A DNA stretch of 64,000 nucleotides from NCBI RefSeq assembly GCF_001540865.1, contig NC_033629.1, forward strand, positions 7,615,473 to 7,679,472, in the 5' to 3' direction. Positions 37,901 to 49,410 of this stretch are shown in pieces. Numbering within the stretch: position 1 is the stretch's first letter; each line of letters opens with the position of its first letter. A model generated the notes under the pieces. That model did not search any database, had not been told where the DNA came from, and saw only the letters and a program-made list of their open reading frames with translations. The position numbers and the translations under genes are program-made. This DNA comes from Ananas comosus (Eukaryota > Streptophyta > Magnoliopsida > Poales > Bromeliaceae).

Positions 37901-40065
37901 TGATAATTTCTGGATTGAGATGTATGACTGGTTAGGAGGCAGTTTAGGATGGTGCAGCTATATATGACTTAGAAATACAAATGTATCAATACGAAAGAGC
38001 AAGACAATAAAGTACATAATATTGAGGTAAAGGGCGTTTTAAGCCTCTCGTAAATTTTCATATTTCCTATGGTTGCTCAAAGTTCAAACTCTCAGAAGCT
38101 TTTGCTATGCATTCAGGAAAGAGTGTTCATCCAATAAAATAGTACTTCGTACTACTATATGGCTTCATATCAAATGAAGGTGCTTTCTTTCAGGAGAAAG
38201 AAGCGTACTTAAGTGATTGAAGCTTTTGTTGTTTCTAAAGCCAACCAACTATTTTTGTGACCTTGGCAAAAATAGAAGTTGAAAACAAACAAATTCAAAT
38301 GAAACTCTCTTACCAAAATGATTTTATTGTATGATTGAAGCTCATTCTAGATGACTCACCAGTTTAACAAATTCTTCTACTCTGGTAGTATATTTGAGGC
38401 GATTTATCTCTGTTCAGTTGTACTAATTCCATTCATCTTTCAAGTAAAAATTTTCACTTGATTATGCAATGTTCACTAGTTTCTAAATGTTTCTTTTCCA
38501 ATTCAATCCTAATGAGAGATTCTTGGTTTGCAGCAACTTATCAATTACTTCACCTATAAAGCTATCAGAACTGTTCTTCACCAGCTTTATGAAATGAATC
38601 CACCAAGTTACAGCTGGCTCTACAAGTAAGTTAATCTGTATCCTGTATTTGAGTGGGCTGGCATGCTTCTGGAAGCACGGAACCCTCCGTGCTTCCAAGT
38701 TGTTTTCGATGTTCAGACTTTCGAATCGACGATCGGCTCCATTAGAGTTGATCTAGAGTATTTGAAGTACCTAGAAAATAAATTTTGTGATTTTTCGATA
38801 TCAATTGCCTAGTGATCGAAGGGGCTCAAAATCAATAATTTTAATGGCCGTGGTGAGCCGTTTGCAAGTTTAATGGTGTAAAAATATCCAAATCACATGA
38901 AATTTTGATAGAAAATTCTTTATACCATATAAAACAAGATCAATAACTTTGATCTAAAATTTTAATGTCATATCATCATATTTTGTAAGATTTTAATTTT
39001 CAGCCGTTGATTTTGAGCCACTTCGATCACTAAGCAAATAATATCGAAAAATCGCAAAATTTATTTTCTAGATACTTCAAATACTCTAGATCAAGTCTAA
39101 CGGAACCGATCGTCGATTCGAAAATCCGAACATTGAAAACAACTTGGAAGCACGGAGCGCTCCGTGCTTCTAGAAGCATACCAGACGCACTCCCTGTATT
39201 TTTGATATCTTACTGTATATAAATTGTTTGAGGGAACTTACTATGTATAATCTGAAAGTGGTGTGTCCTATGCTTTTGTGCTGCAAATGTCATTGTGGAT
39301 ACCAACACATCATATCTATCTATTTTTGTAGCTTTGTTGCTGCCAACAAACCAACTGATGGAAAACGTTTTCTTCAGATGCTCGGGAAGGTAATTCTCCT
39401 CGTCTTTTGCCATTACCACATTACTGTTAGTTGATTTCCGTAGGGTTTTTACACGTATATTTTCACAATGCTACTTAAGCAACCCCTCGAAATGCAGCAT
39501 TTTCATTTGTAATCCTTGAAAATGTAATTTGTAACGCATGTATCCTTTTCTTGATTTGGGGATTCATCGGATTCATGGGGAACCTTTCTTCGTTGTTCTG
39601 GGAGGTTATTAAGGAGGGAAAAAAAAAATTGTAAGTACTAAACGCAAGAGTATACGTCTGAGAAATTTAAGACTTAGGAAGGCATTTAGAAAAATTAATA
39701 CTGCACAAATACAACTAGATGGTCTAATGCCACTGAATGTACAAGTTTCCCATTTTTATAAATGCAATTTTGTCCATCATATGGTTCCAGGAGAGACAAG
39801 AACTGGCGGAGAGAGTGATGATAACACGCCTTCACCTATATGGTCTATGGATAAAGGTAATTTACTGAACAAAAACAACAAGTTCACTGGATGTAGTCTT
39901 GATATCGATGAGAAGAACTTACAAGTTATCTTCTTCTGTCAGAAGCTGGATCATGCAAAAATGTACCAAAAGATATCTGATGAGAATCTACAGTTGATGC
40001 GAGAACGGCTAATGGAAACAGTCATATGGCCAACTGATGACACAAACACGGAGAAAATTGGCTAG
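31976..40065 (+). CDS. RBCX2: RbcX rubisco assembly chaperone, five exons
   Basis: RbcX is a plastid chaperone that binds the C-terminus of newly folded rubisco large subunit (RbcL) and stabilises the RbcL dimer during holoenzyme assembly. Exons: 31976-32314, 38534-38625, 39332-39389, 39791-39856 and 39943-40065. All introns begin GT and end AG, and phases match, giving 225 residues. Residues 1 to about 90 are Ala/Ser/Arg-rich and fit a chloroplast transit peptide. The conserved helical core follows: QLINYFTYKAIRTVLHQLYE in exon 2, FVAANKPTDGKRF in exon 3, ERQELAERVMITRLHLYGLW in exon 4, and LMRERLMETVIWPTDDTNTE in exon 5. The start at 31976 has a good context (atcATGG). The sequence resembles the RBCX2 rather than the RBCX1 type, from recalled family features. 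Intron 1 is 6.2 kb because of a MITE and an LTR element, and intron 2 holds another MITE. No disabling change is seen. Confidence 0.9.
32315..32850 (+). other. RBCX intron 1, unique 5' part
   Basis: The donor is GCG|GTCAGT. No repeat or gene recognised here. Confidence 0.6.
32851..33153. mobile_element. Tourist-like MITE (PIF/Harbinger type)
   Basis: This 303-bp noncoding element has imperfect inverted ends (GGCTCTATTTGGATG and, on the other strand, GGCCTAGTTTGGATG). It is flanked by TTA on both sides (32848-32850 and 33154-33156), the target-site duplication of this superfamily. It lies inside RBCX intron 1. Confidence 0.8.
33578..33765 (+). repeat. About 50-bp tandem repeat inside LTR
   Basis: Four units of roughly 50 bp (AGAGTGTGCACGTGGGGCAT plus 'acagactctgaaaatctagt') occur in this LTR and three in the partner LTR (36046-36170). 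This accounts for the 50-bp length difference. Confidence 0.85.
34585..35685 (-). pseudogene. Gag of the gag-only LTR element, interrupted
   Basis: Two minus-strand reading frames together make one gag-like protein. The N-terminal part (35685-34990) begins within MADDNAMNRDNR and is Gln/Asn/Pro-rich. The second part (34887-34585) starts MPKFNKFSGDE and has the retrotransposon-gag core pattern: FLKLRLFNTSLTKTAFTWY, WDELERKFHERF. A short stretch with stops (about 34890-34990) separates them. No zinc knuckle was found. The downstream region to 34026 has no clear coding. Confidence 0.75.
36435..38533 (+). other. RBCX intron 1, 3' part
   Basis: AT-rich intron sequence with no gene or clear transposon. 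It ends in TTGGTTTGCAG, the acceptor before exon 2. Confidence 0.6.
38651..39192. mobile_element. Mutator-like MITE in RBCX intron 2
   Basis: This 542-bp noncoding element has inverted ends of about 200 bases, starting GAGTGGGCTGGCATGCTTCT and its near complement on the right. It is flanked by the identical 9-bp duplication CCTGTATTT (38642-38650 and 39193-39201). Nine-base duplications and long inverted ends are hallmarks of Mutator-type elements. It fills most of intron 2. Confidence 0.9.
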
Positions 40066-40460
40066 GATATGAGGAAAAGACTCAGTTGCCAGGATCCCAT
40101 CTTCCTTATATTTCACTTGAGGCACCAAATTAGATTTAATATTTTCTGCCTAGGGAGATTCAGTATGTACATAAATTTACTCAAAATCAAGTAAAAGAAT
40201 CATTACTTTGGTGTATTTCACCATTTTGATCAATCTTTTGCTCTGTTGTGCGACATCAACTTCAAATTTACCTAGATAATTTGTTGTACGAAATTTGCTG
40301 TCCAAATCCTTACATGATTTCTCCTGGTAGTGTTGACAAATGGTTGAAACAGAAGCAAGAGCATGGATCTTAAAAGCTAGAAAAATGGTTTCGATGTAGT
40401 GTTAATGTGTTTGACTTGGAGGAAGGCTAGGGTATACCTGAGAGGATTTGGCTTCAAATC
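40066..40460 (+). other. RBCX 3' untranslated region and flank
   Basis: Noncoding sequence after the TAG. No strong AATAAA signal near the expected position and no other gene. Confidence 0.45.
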
Positions 40461-40616
40461 TTTTTTTCTTTTTCTTTTTTTTTTGAGAGAAAGGTAGCAA
40501 GTTACCCATTTCGTTTATTTCTTTTAGAAATAATCTTAGCTGAAAATGTGAATTAACTAGAATTTGAATTTGGGACCTCGAGTACTAACCACCAAACCCT
40601 TTGCCACTTGCTCTAG
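40461..40616 (-). mobile_element. Probable tRNA-derived SINE
   Basis: On the minus strand it starts AGCAAGTGGCAAAGGGTTTG and continues 'gtggttagtactcgaggtccc', resembling tRNA-like internal promoter boxes. A unique body and an A-rich tail (the T-rich run at 40461-40484) follow. No flanking duplication was found. Confidence 0.5.
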
Positions 40617-40820
40617 GGATTATTTCTTAAAAGCTAAATTACAGAAAATCCCCCCGTCAATACCCGCTTTTTTACTTTTTTTTCCTATCATTTAAAAACC
40701 TATACTTTGCCCTCTTGTAAAATGAAAAATGTTTACTTCACCCCCTACCATTAGTGCTCTGTTAGGGTATCATTTATAAAATATTATTATATTTTTTATA
40801 CCAAAAATACTCTTAGTCTC
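40617..40820. other. AT-rich spacer
   Basis: Contains homopolymer-rich sequence of a dispersed-repeat style. Cut by the LTR at 40821. No gene. Confidence 0.4.
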
Positions 40821-41689
40821 TGTAACATGCCGAATCCCTAATAGGATGTACCGAACTTCAGTCAAATTGACCGAAGTGTGGTGATGGACAAGATGGTGAG
40901 GTCCATGAGTTGTTCCGAATGCTTCGAAATGGATTGGATAGGTGCTTGGGACCTTGGAGAGCAAATCGGAAAGTTTTGAGACGAATGAGAGTGTTTTTGC
41001 TGTCGGGGTCCGGACCCTGGTAGCAAGGTCCGGACCCTAGCTACAAAATTGTGAAAATTGCTCTCGGGGTTCGGACCCTTAGGGTCCAGACCCTGAACGC
41101 GTAGAAATTTTGGGTGTTCCAAAATATCAGTTTTGTGAGGGGCTTTGGTGCAAATGTCATTTGGGAAGGTTAATATATGGGTTCTATACCCTTAGCCCTC
41201 ATTTCCTTCACATGAGACCAAAGAGAAGAAGCTCTCTTTCTCTCTCTAGAACCTTCTCTCACTCTCTACTCTCTCATTTTCTCTCTTCCTCTTTCTAGGG
41301 TTCTACTCTCTCCTTTTCTCTCTTCCTCTTTCTAGGGTTTGCTCCAAGAGTGGAGCTTGGAGAAGAAGAAAGTTTGCTTGGGAGTGAAGCTAGCTCTTGT
41401 GCAAGGAGTTGAGGAAGAAGCTAAAAGTTGAGGTGAGTTTGTGTGGTTATGAGCTAGGGTTTGGTTAAATCTCTTCTAGTTGTTGTTCCTAGAAGATATT
41501 ATGTTAGATTGACTCATGAATCCCCAAGAAATTTGGGTATTTGGTGTTGGTATAAACCCTAGGATTAGAAATGGGGTTTTATAAAGTATGAGATCTAACA
41601 TGGGTTAGATCTCTTGTAGGCCTAATTGGAGTATAAACCAACGCGTTGGGAGACTCGGATTGAAGTTTCGACGAGTCTACGTCGAGTTG

Positions 41690-43928
41690 TGTAACACCCC
41701 ACACTTATGTATTCTTTATTTGGCTCCTATTCTTTTAAAATTCGGACCTTTTCGTAAATATTAGTTTTTGAGGGACTCGGCGGCATATTGTACCTAATTA
41801 ACCCAAATCCCTAATTCATGTTGTTTCCTATTCGTAGCAGCCACCCACCCACCTTTCTTTCTCTATCTTCCCTCTCCCGTACGCACGCTGTCGCCGTTGA
41901 TCACCGTCGTCGTCGCCGTCGTCTGCGGCCACCGCCGCAATCCTCATCCATCAGCATTTTTGATTCGCCATCGACGACATTTCATCGTCGTCGTTTTTAT
42001 CTTTAAGAAGGTTCATTTTTTTCATTTTCGTCTCTACACCTATTCTTGAAAGCATCTAAATTTTATCGATAATTATGTGATTGTTGTTAGATGTTCTTCT
42101 TCGATGATCATTTCCAAAATCGTTCAAATCTGATTTCTATATACCTTAATATAGATTGATCGTATTATTAAATTTTTTACCGTGTATTCTCTATGAGATC
42201 TAGGTATATAAATTCTGCATATTCTATATTGTTATTGAAAGTCTGTTACATGTTCGACAAAATGCCTAAAAGAAGGCATATATTGTTTTTGTTCCCATCT
42301 TGATTCTATCTAATTATTGATTTGCATATCAATGTTTCAACATCTNAAATGCCTAAAAGAAGGCATATATTGTTTTTGTTCCCATCTTGATTCTATCTAA
42401 TTATTGATTTGCATATCAATGTTTCAACATCTGAAAACCCTCTATTCGAGCATTATATCTTTCGTTTATTATTTAAAACTTCATTCATCTTATCTTGTTT
42501 CTTTGAATATTTTAATCCTCGAAACTCATCATCCTCTTGATTGCTAATTGAGTTTCGTCGAATGTATTATTCTAAATCTCTTTCGTGCTCCGTCTTGACC
42601 TTTTTGCATGCATTTGTAGCCGACATTGTCGATCTATGTGAACCTATCCGAGTTCAGATTTTTGTATAAGCTTGCCTTCTAAAGGTATATATATTATTTT
42701 TGTAACTTTATTTTTGAGTAGCTTATAGAGAATCCTATATCTCTATTTTAGGTTCCGACGATTGATTTTCGTGTGATTTTCAACTGGATAGCTTCCTACC
42801 TTAGAAGCCGCTTTTGAGGTAAGCGACCGGACACCTGTTAGTTTTTCGTAAAATAATTTAGAAAATACTTTGATTGTGTGAAAATCCTTATTTTGTAGAT
42901 TTTAAAATTAAGGGTTAAGCGTATATTAAATATTTCCGTAAACTGAGTTTCAACTCTGATTGAAAGGTTCTTTTAACAAAAGAATTTCGAAATTTGATTA
43001 TCTGTTCTGTAAGTTAGTGACTGGATAATTTTGAATTATAATGTCTCTTGGTATTCTGCTATGCTAATGTTGGCCATGTCGACATGTATTTTGTTATAGA
43101 AGCAAGCTTCGTCTTTGTATTGCGCCTTCGAGTGCCTGCACCTATCTGCGCCTCTATTTTGTTTGCACCTTCGGGTGCCTATGTTTTGTACATGCACCTC
43201 CGGTGCCTCTGTTCTGTTTGCGCCTTCGGGTGCCTCTATTTTGTTTATGCCTTCGGGTGTCTTTGGATCTCGCCAACGGATCATATGATATAGTTAGGTG
43301 CAGGATACTTAATATTTATTTCGTTTATATGTTGAAAGAGAAATGCTTTGTAAAGTTATAGTTTCAATCCGATCTGAATTTTAAGTCTGATAATTCTTGT
43401 TTTCTGAAATTTTGTAAATTAAAAACCAGTCGCTTAAATTAATTTGTGTATTTATTTATTTATATGCTTAATCCGACTAATGTGGTGTATGGTTGCTTAC
43501 CCAAGTATCGAGACTGATTTACCGGGCGGGGCTGAGACCGAGTGAACGTTAGACGTAGCTAGTTTTGATTTTTAGTTCCTTTTGTTTTTACATATAGTAT
43601 TTTCGAATGTGAATCTTTGGACTTCGTAAATGATCGTTTGTTATCTGCTTTTATTTCGTTATTTCTTTGTTCCCACTTTTATTACTTATGATATTCTGTG
43701 GACCAAATCTCTTTTGTGATTCGTAGTAAGCTTAGTTTTATAGATGTTAGAATTCCGTTTGATTTTAGTTAAAATTTAATTTCTTAGTCTCATCTTATGA
43801 TTCTTTGGATTTAGTGGAAAAATTGGTAATCATCTTTTTGCTAGTTTCCATCTGATTCTGTAGCCTTGCATATTTGCTAGTTTAGCAGGTATGCGGCGTC
43901 TGTTACGCCTCGGGTTTGGGGGGTGACA
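41690..43928 (+). mobile_element. Solo LTR with exact target duplication
   Basis: The 2239-bp element begins TGTAACACCCC and ends GGGGGGTGACA. It is flanked by AGTTG at 41685-41689 and 43929-43933. The partner LTR at 57156-57170 keeps the uninterrupted site 'gtcgagttgctgagg', which confirms insertion. No internal coding, so it is read as a solo LTR. A donor-like GAG|GTAAGC at 42819 is present here also. Confidence 0.92.
42260..42432. repeat. 86-bp perfect duplication around one N
   Basis: Bases 42260-42345 and 42347-42432 appear identical and are separated by a single N at 42346. This looks like two overlapping contig ends joined without merging, not a biological repeat. Confidence 0.9.
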
Positions 43929-45206
43929 AGTTGTTGAGGAAAAACCTCATTTCGGCTTTGTTTGCCGTGGGTTGAGGGAAATCTGCGACCATAAATCGTG
44001 GAACTCGGGTTCTAGCACTCCAGCATGCCTACGAGGTGGGTGGTGCTATCCGAAACAGTTAGATTTCTATTTATTTCTAAGTCACCATTTGAGCATATAT
44101 GTGTATGTGTAGGATTCATACATTGTAGAGTTAAATGGTAAACATGTTGGTACTTATTGCATGCTTTTAGTGTAAAGATGCATATGATTTGGCAATGGAA
44201 TATTGGACACTTGGGAACCCTGTAGATGCATGAATTGAGACATGAACCTAGCCAAGATAGAAAACATGGTGACATTGTGACATTGTGACAAATGATTGAA
44301 ATAGCACCTTGTGGCACTGAATGCTAGTAAATGGAACACTTTGCGTGTTGTGGCATTAATGGGCATGGCATCCTCATGGCTTGTGGATTGGATCATACTC
44401 ACCTATAGTCTTATGCTTGAGGGCGGTCGCTCCCCCTCAAGCGATGAGCTCCGAAGTGGTCATCACTGGGTCGTAGCGGTATCTCCCCAGAAGACGGTCC
44501 CGTCGGGTCATAGCAGTATCTCCCCGATAGTAGAGATTTGGTTGGTGAGTTTTGGGGCTGAACTTACGGGTTAGCCAAGGGGATTGGGTATTGGCAAAGG
44601 CAATCTGCATGCATCATGAGCATCATATATATATTGTTTCATTATCCTTGCCCAGGCATAGTAGCTGCATTTGTTCAGAAATAACTATCTATCTATTTGT
44701 TTTCTTCTACTTATGCCTGATTAGACCTAGTGGGAAAGTCGGCGGGGTCGGCGACCGAACCCACTGGGAACTTCTTGTAGTTCTCACCCCACTATTTTTA
44801 CAGATCTGAGCGCAAGTGGGGTGGTCGAGGATCGCGACAAGGGCATAGCGCCCTAGGCAGTGGACAGCCGTGCATTAGTTGTACCTTTATTTCATCTTTT
44901 GTACATGACGAAAAGGATGTATTTTGGGAGATAAAATTGTTTATAAAGACAGATGTAAAGGATTTGTTTTTTGGGTTAGATGTAATCAAGTTTAGTGAAT
45001 AGATGTAATAGTTAGGATTACTTTCACTTGCTTTTGTTATTTGCCCTCGTGCAAGTCATGTATATTGTAATTCTTCCTAGGCAATTCTTTATACATGTCT
45101 ATAAACTTCTGGAGCCTTGGGTGGACGGGGGAAGCTCCGTCCGTTCGGCGTCTGTGTACGTGCCCGAACCGACCAAATTGGTGGTCGCAGGCCGTGACAG
45201 ATAGGA

Positions 45207-45218
45207 TGGTTTCAGAGC
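45207..45218 (+). promoter_or_regulatory. Primer binding site
   Basis: TGGTTTCAGAGC differs by one base from the initiator tRNA-Met primer site. It begins 8 bases after the LTR end. Confidence 0.85.
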
Positions 45219-45552
45219 ATGGAGAAGTGAAAGTATAGGGTGGACCTAGGAAACCCGAGGACGAAAACCGTAAGGATTTAGGGACGTTAGTGATGTGGAA
45301 TCGACTTATAGCGAAAGCTAAGTGGATTGGGTTAGTTGTTAATATGTCTCTAATGGTAATTAGGGACTAATCCAAGTCAATATTTGTTCTCAACTCGAGA
45401 GGTTATGTTGGCGGCCGACAGCATAATGCCTAGGGATGAGATTGGATTCACTTGAATGCTTTCGGCTGATTGGGTTCTATTTGGGTATGTCGTAGCGACA
45501 TGTGAGCGTCGTAGGTCGAGTGATTGACGTGGTTGTTATGTTTCAGGAAGCG

Positions 45553-46361
45553 ATGCCACGCGGTAGACCTCGACCAAGGTCGGGGCCTGAGGAGCCGAGT
45601 TCGGCCCCCGAACAATCCGGGGAAAGCGATAATGGGGAGCTCCACGAACAGTTATTTGCACTTATGGGAATAGTGCGACAACAGGCGAAGTCTGTGCAAT
45701 GCCAGAATGAGCAAATTAAGCAGCTCTAAGAGGCCTGGGCGCAGCAGCAGGGGCGACGGCTCAGGCGGGCATCGAGCGACCTGCGCCTCCTGTCGTGATA
45801 CCAAGTGCGACCGAGGGTGTGGCCGCGGCAGCTGTACCAGTTGCGGCGCAACCCACATCATCGATTGTAGCAACTGATTCAGGCACTTCAAATCTCGATG
45901 GTGCGGCAATAGAGGCGGAGAGTGAGCGTGCACTCGCGGCCCTCGTAATGCTCAAAAAGTTTAACCCGCCAGTGTTCGACGGGGAAAAGGTTGAACCGTG
46001 GATGGTGGAGTCATGGATCGACTCGATGGAGACACTCTTCGAGGATCTCTATACCTTGGAGAAAACTAGGGTGCACCTCGCCACGCACTGTTTGGAGAAG
46101 TCGGCGAAAGTGCGATGGAAGAGGGTTAAGCGGAACTGGCCTTCTATCCTGCCGTCCATAGTTTGGGAGGAATTTTGGGGATTAATGTTTTCTAATTATT
46201 TCCTCGATAATGAGAAAAAAAAGCTTCAGGATCAATTTCGGAAGCTAAGACAAGAAAGCCGCTCAGTGGGAGAGTATGAGTGGGAGTTTTCTCACATTAT
46301 CGACTGTGTCCCTGATGTAGTTCGGGACGACAAGGATAGGGCCAATTGGTTCGAGCGTGGA
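45553..46361 (+). pseudogene. Ty3/gypsy gag, first part
   Basis: It starts MPRGRPRPRSGPEEPSSAPE. A stop at 45727-45729 and a frame change break it before the main frame, which is open from 45795. The gag core is clear: FNPPVFDGEKVEPWMVESWI, MYTLEK-like 'LYTLEKTRVHLATHCL', FSNYFLDNEKKK and VGEYEWEFSHI. The frame runs into the terminus of an inserted element after ...RANWFERG and resumes at 52656 with LRPEIYKAV. Related to, but distinct from, the gag at 11855-12711. Confidence 0.88.
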
Positions 46362-46909
46362 TGTCACGCCCCAAGACCGCTACCCATTTGGTCCGGTTCG
46401 GGCACGTCGAACAAACGCCGAACGGACAACACCTTCCCTGTCCACCCAAAGCTCAACCAGGGGATCATGTACAAGAATTCGCCCAGGAACAATTCAATGC
46501 ATACATGATCCAACAATAGCAGTAGGAGCACCACAAGTGCACAACAATAAGAGCAAGTAACACAAGTATACATACAAGTGCATAAAGAGAGAGTTCTATC
46601 TATTATATCATGATTTGTCCATTTATATAATTTACATTTGCTTTAACCAAAACATAAGTACAAGTTCATTCACTCTCCAAAATGCATCTCACAGCCTATA
46701 CATCATCTACTCTCATATAGGTAGGTATCTCTAATGCAGTAGGAGAGCCACTATACTAGGGCGCTAAGCCCTTATTGCGGTCCTCGCCCGGAGGGCTCGT
46801 ACTCGGCCCTGCAATAAAGTAGGGTGAGAACTATTGTCCATAGTTCCCAGTGGGTTCGGCCGCCGACTCCGCCGATCTCCCCACTAGGTCGAAGTGGGCA
46901 CAAGCAGAT

Positions 46910-46926
46910 AGATAGATAGATAGATA
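46910..46926 (+). repeat. (AGAT)n microsatellite in LTR
   Basis: Short AGAT repeat at the same relative LTR position as those near 62990 and 44685, so it was carried by the family. Confidence 0.8.
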
Positions 46927-48399
46927 TCAAAGCTGTAAATGCGATAGTAGGAAAGCTATGCTACTATACCCAATCATCAGTAATGTATGCATGCATCATA
47001 TAGTAAATGGTTTACTAACATGCCACTATGTTTAAGAAGTAATGTTCTTTACTTGTTCATCAATTCTTTTGGCTTATCCAATCCTTGGCCAACCCAGAGG
47101 TTCGCCCACGACTCACATGCATATCGTGGTAAGGAGACTCAACTCACTCACAAACCCGAAACTGTCTGCGGGACCCATAAGGCTATCCCAGGGACCCCAT
47201 AAGGCTATCCCTCATGTGACACAACTCCGCAGCGCACACTTGTGAGGAGCGACCAATACAAGTTATGAACAAACAGCGAGTATGATCCACTCCTCTCAAC
47301 TCGAGGATACCCTATCCACTAGGGCTAACTATCACTCGGGAATCCACCTATCCCAATGTCCATATGCAAGTATTTAACTACACTAGGTTCTTGTTCAATG
47401 ACTCATCACTAGGGAATCCGCTTATCCCTAAGTTCACATGTCAAGTGCTACTTTACACTAAGTTTTATGCCACTCGTTTTGTTGTCATTGTTATTTACAT
47501 GCCTCTCGTTATGTCTTTATCAACCATCGAGTCCATCTCTTATGTCAGCACTATAGGATTCAATGCCTCGACCCAATCCTTATCTATCCACTATATCAAG
47601 CATTCAACTCACACTATGATATCATCTAGGAAAGTATAAGGAAATGAAAATGCACATTTATCCTACAATGCGTATGTGCAAGAGATGCAAGATTTAAAGT
47701 ACACTAAGACATAAAGAAGAGCCCGGTTACTTCGGGATGACACCACCCACCTTCTGACGTTGTCACAACTCTAAGAATGAAGTTCGCCGATTTTACGACG
47801 TCGTCTCGGCCTCCCAAGCGGAAACGAAGCTCGGAAGGTCCTTTTTGCCCGTAACTTTTCACCCGCTCGACGAATCGTCGAACCGTCTTCGCCTACGCGT
47901 TTAAACACCTAGCAATTAGGTTTACACTTGATCAATTGAGACCAAAACCCAACAAATCCCAAAACCCTATTTTTGGAGCTCGAACTTGCAATCATGCAAG
48001 AATCTACCTCTAAACCACCAACTCTTGCATTACAACATCTATTTAGCATGCTAGAGTTCCATTCAAACCATTCTAGAGCTTAAAGATCTAAACCCTAGAA
48101 ATCTACCATCATTGAGCTCAAAGCTTACCTCCAAAAGCTAGCTCCAAGGTGTAGAGGAAGAAGAAGATGATGAAGATCCCTCTCCTTGCTTGCTTCTCCA
48201 CCAAATCCCTTCTTTTCTTCACCTTCTAGAGAGAGTGGAAGAGAGATTAGAGAGGGAGGGGCTTAGGTTTAGGTTTAGGGTTGAGAAAATGAAAAGAGAG
48301 AGAGAGTTCACTCTCATATAGCCTTCACTTATGCTACAAATGCATAAAAGCCCCTCAACTTGTCCACTATGACACAGCCCAACTTGGGCCATTTCGGTC

Positions 48400-48610
48400 T
48401 ACGGGGACTGGTCTCTCCAAGAGGGACCGGTCCCCGAGAGTGGTCAATTTACAGAAAAGGGGGTCTCTTCCCCTTTCCACGCTTACGGGAACCGGTCTCT
48501 CTAACGAGGGACCGGTCCCCGAGAGCTCACTCTCGCAGGACACCCCTTGACCAATTTGCATACCTACGGGGACCGGTCTCTCCCGCCAGGGACCGGTCCC
48601 CGAGAGCAAG
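48400..48610. promoter_or_regulatory. ACCGGT cluster in LTR U3
   Basis: Three pairs of GACCGGTCTCTC-like and GACCGGTCCCCGAG-like sites (one first site is ACTGGT). A further pair occurs at 52446-52483, beyond the tandem-repeat block. Probable promoter-proximal array, inferred from position. Confidence 0.55.
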
Positions 48611-48989
48611 TTTTATGCCCAAAGCTCTATGCCATATTTTCCTGTCTGCCACCACGAATGACGCACCTCGCACAGTCGATGGATTTTTCGGGGCCGTGGG
48701 GTAGTATTCATGATTCAGATTGATATTTATATGTATGTGGGTATCAGGTTTTGCGGGTCCATGGCTTCCAATAGATACAAGCATCTACTGTTAATTGCCC
48801 CCTGTAGATTGGGGCACCTTCGATTAAGAGACCTTTATAGATTGGATGAGATGGATCGTATCTCGGTTTATTGAATCCTAAGTATATGTATTAGGATTCA
48901 ATTGGATTTGAGGTTGATTAGGCCCTAAGTATATGTGTTAAGACCTAATCGATATTAAACTCTATGTATTAGAGTCTAATTGGTTCGTG

Positions 48990-49410
48990 AGATATGGGTA
49001 TGGTTCATGGGATTTGGTCCATGAGGTTTGGTGTATGGTTTGTGGGGTTTGGTCCATGAGGTTTGGTTTTGGCTCATGGGATTTGGTCCACGAGGTTTGG
49101 TTTTAGTTCATGGGATTTGGTCCATGAACTTGGTTTTGGTTTCATGGGATTTGGTCCATGAACTTGGTTTTGGCTCATGGGATTTGGTCCATGAGGTTTG
49201 GTTTTGGCTCATGGGATTTGGTCCATGAGGTTTGGTTTTGGTTCATGGGATTTGGTCCATGAACTTGGTTTTGGCTCATGGGATTTGGTCTATGAGGTTT
49301 GGTTTTGATTCATGAGATTTGGTCCATGAACTTGATTTTGGTTCATGGGATTTGGTCCATGAACTTGGTTTTGGTTCATGGGATTTGGTCCGTGAACTTG
49401 GTTTTGTATG
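48990..49410 (+). repeat. 33-bp tandem array
   Basis: About twelve units containing TCATGGGATTTGGTCCATGA. The unit length is a multiple of three, so it stays open in several frames and gives repetitive peptides of no likely function. Confidence 0.88.

Larger units (their letters stand above)
41433..44803 (+). other. Candidate intron inside the LTR
   Basis: Donor GTTGAG|GTGAGT and acceptor ACTATTTTTACAG. The distance is about 1.13 kb once the later solo-LTR insertion is removed. The 3' LTR has the same donor at 56905 but is truncated before the acceptor. Inferred. Confidence 0.38.
40821..45199 (+). mobile_element. 5' LTR of plus-strand Ty3/gypsy element, carrying a solo LTR
   Basis: It starts TGTAACATGCCGAATCC, ends GGCCGTGACA at 45199, and is followed by a primer site. 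A TATA-like TTAATATATGG is at 41171 and a donor-like GAG|GTGAGT at 41433. The CCCACTGGGAACT / GTTCTCACCCC block at 44760-44790 leads to an acceptor TTTTTACAG ending at 44803. Removing the nested 41690-43928 element leaves about 2.1 kb. The partner LTR starts at 56388. Confidence 0.9.

Noticed and set aside
39727..40065. A single 112-codon ORF as an intronless gene
   Set aside because: Its frame matches RbcX only in the last exon. The upstream part reads through intron 4, while exon 4 is in another frame with clear splice sites.
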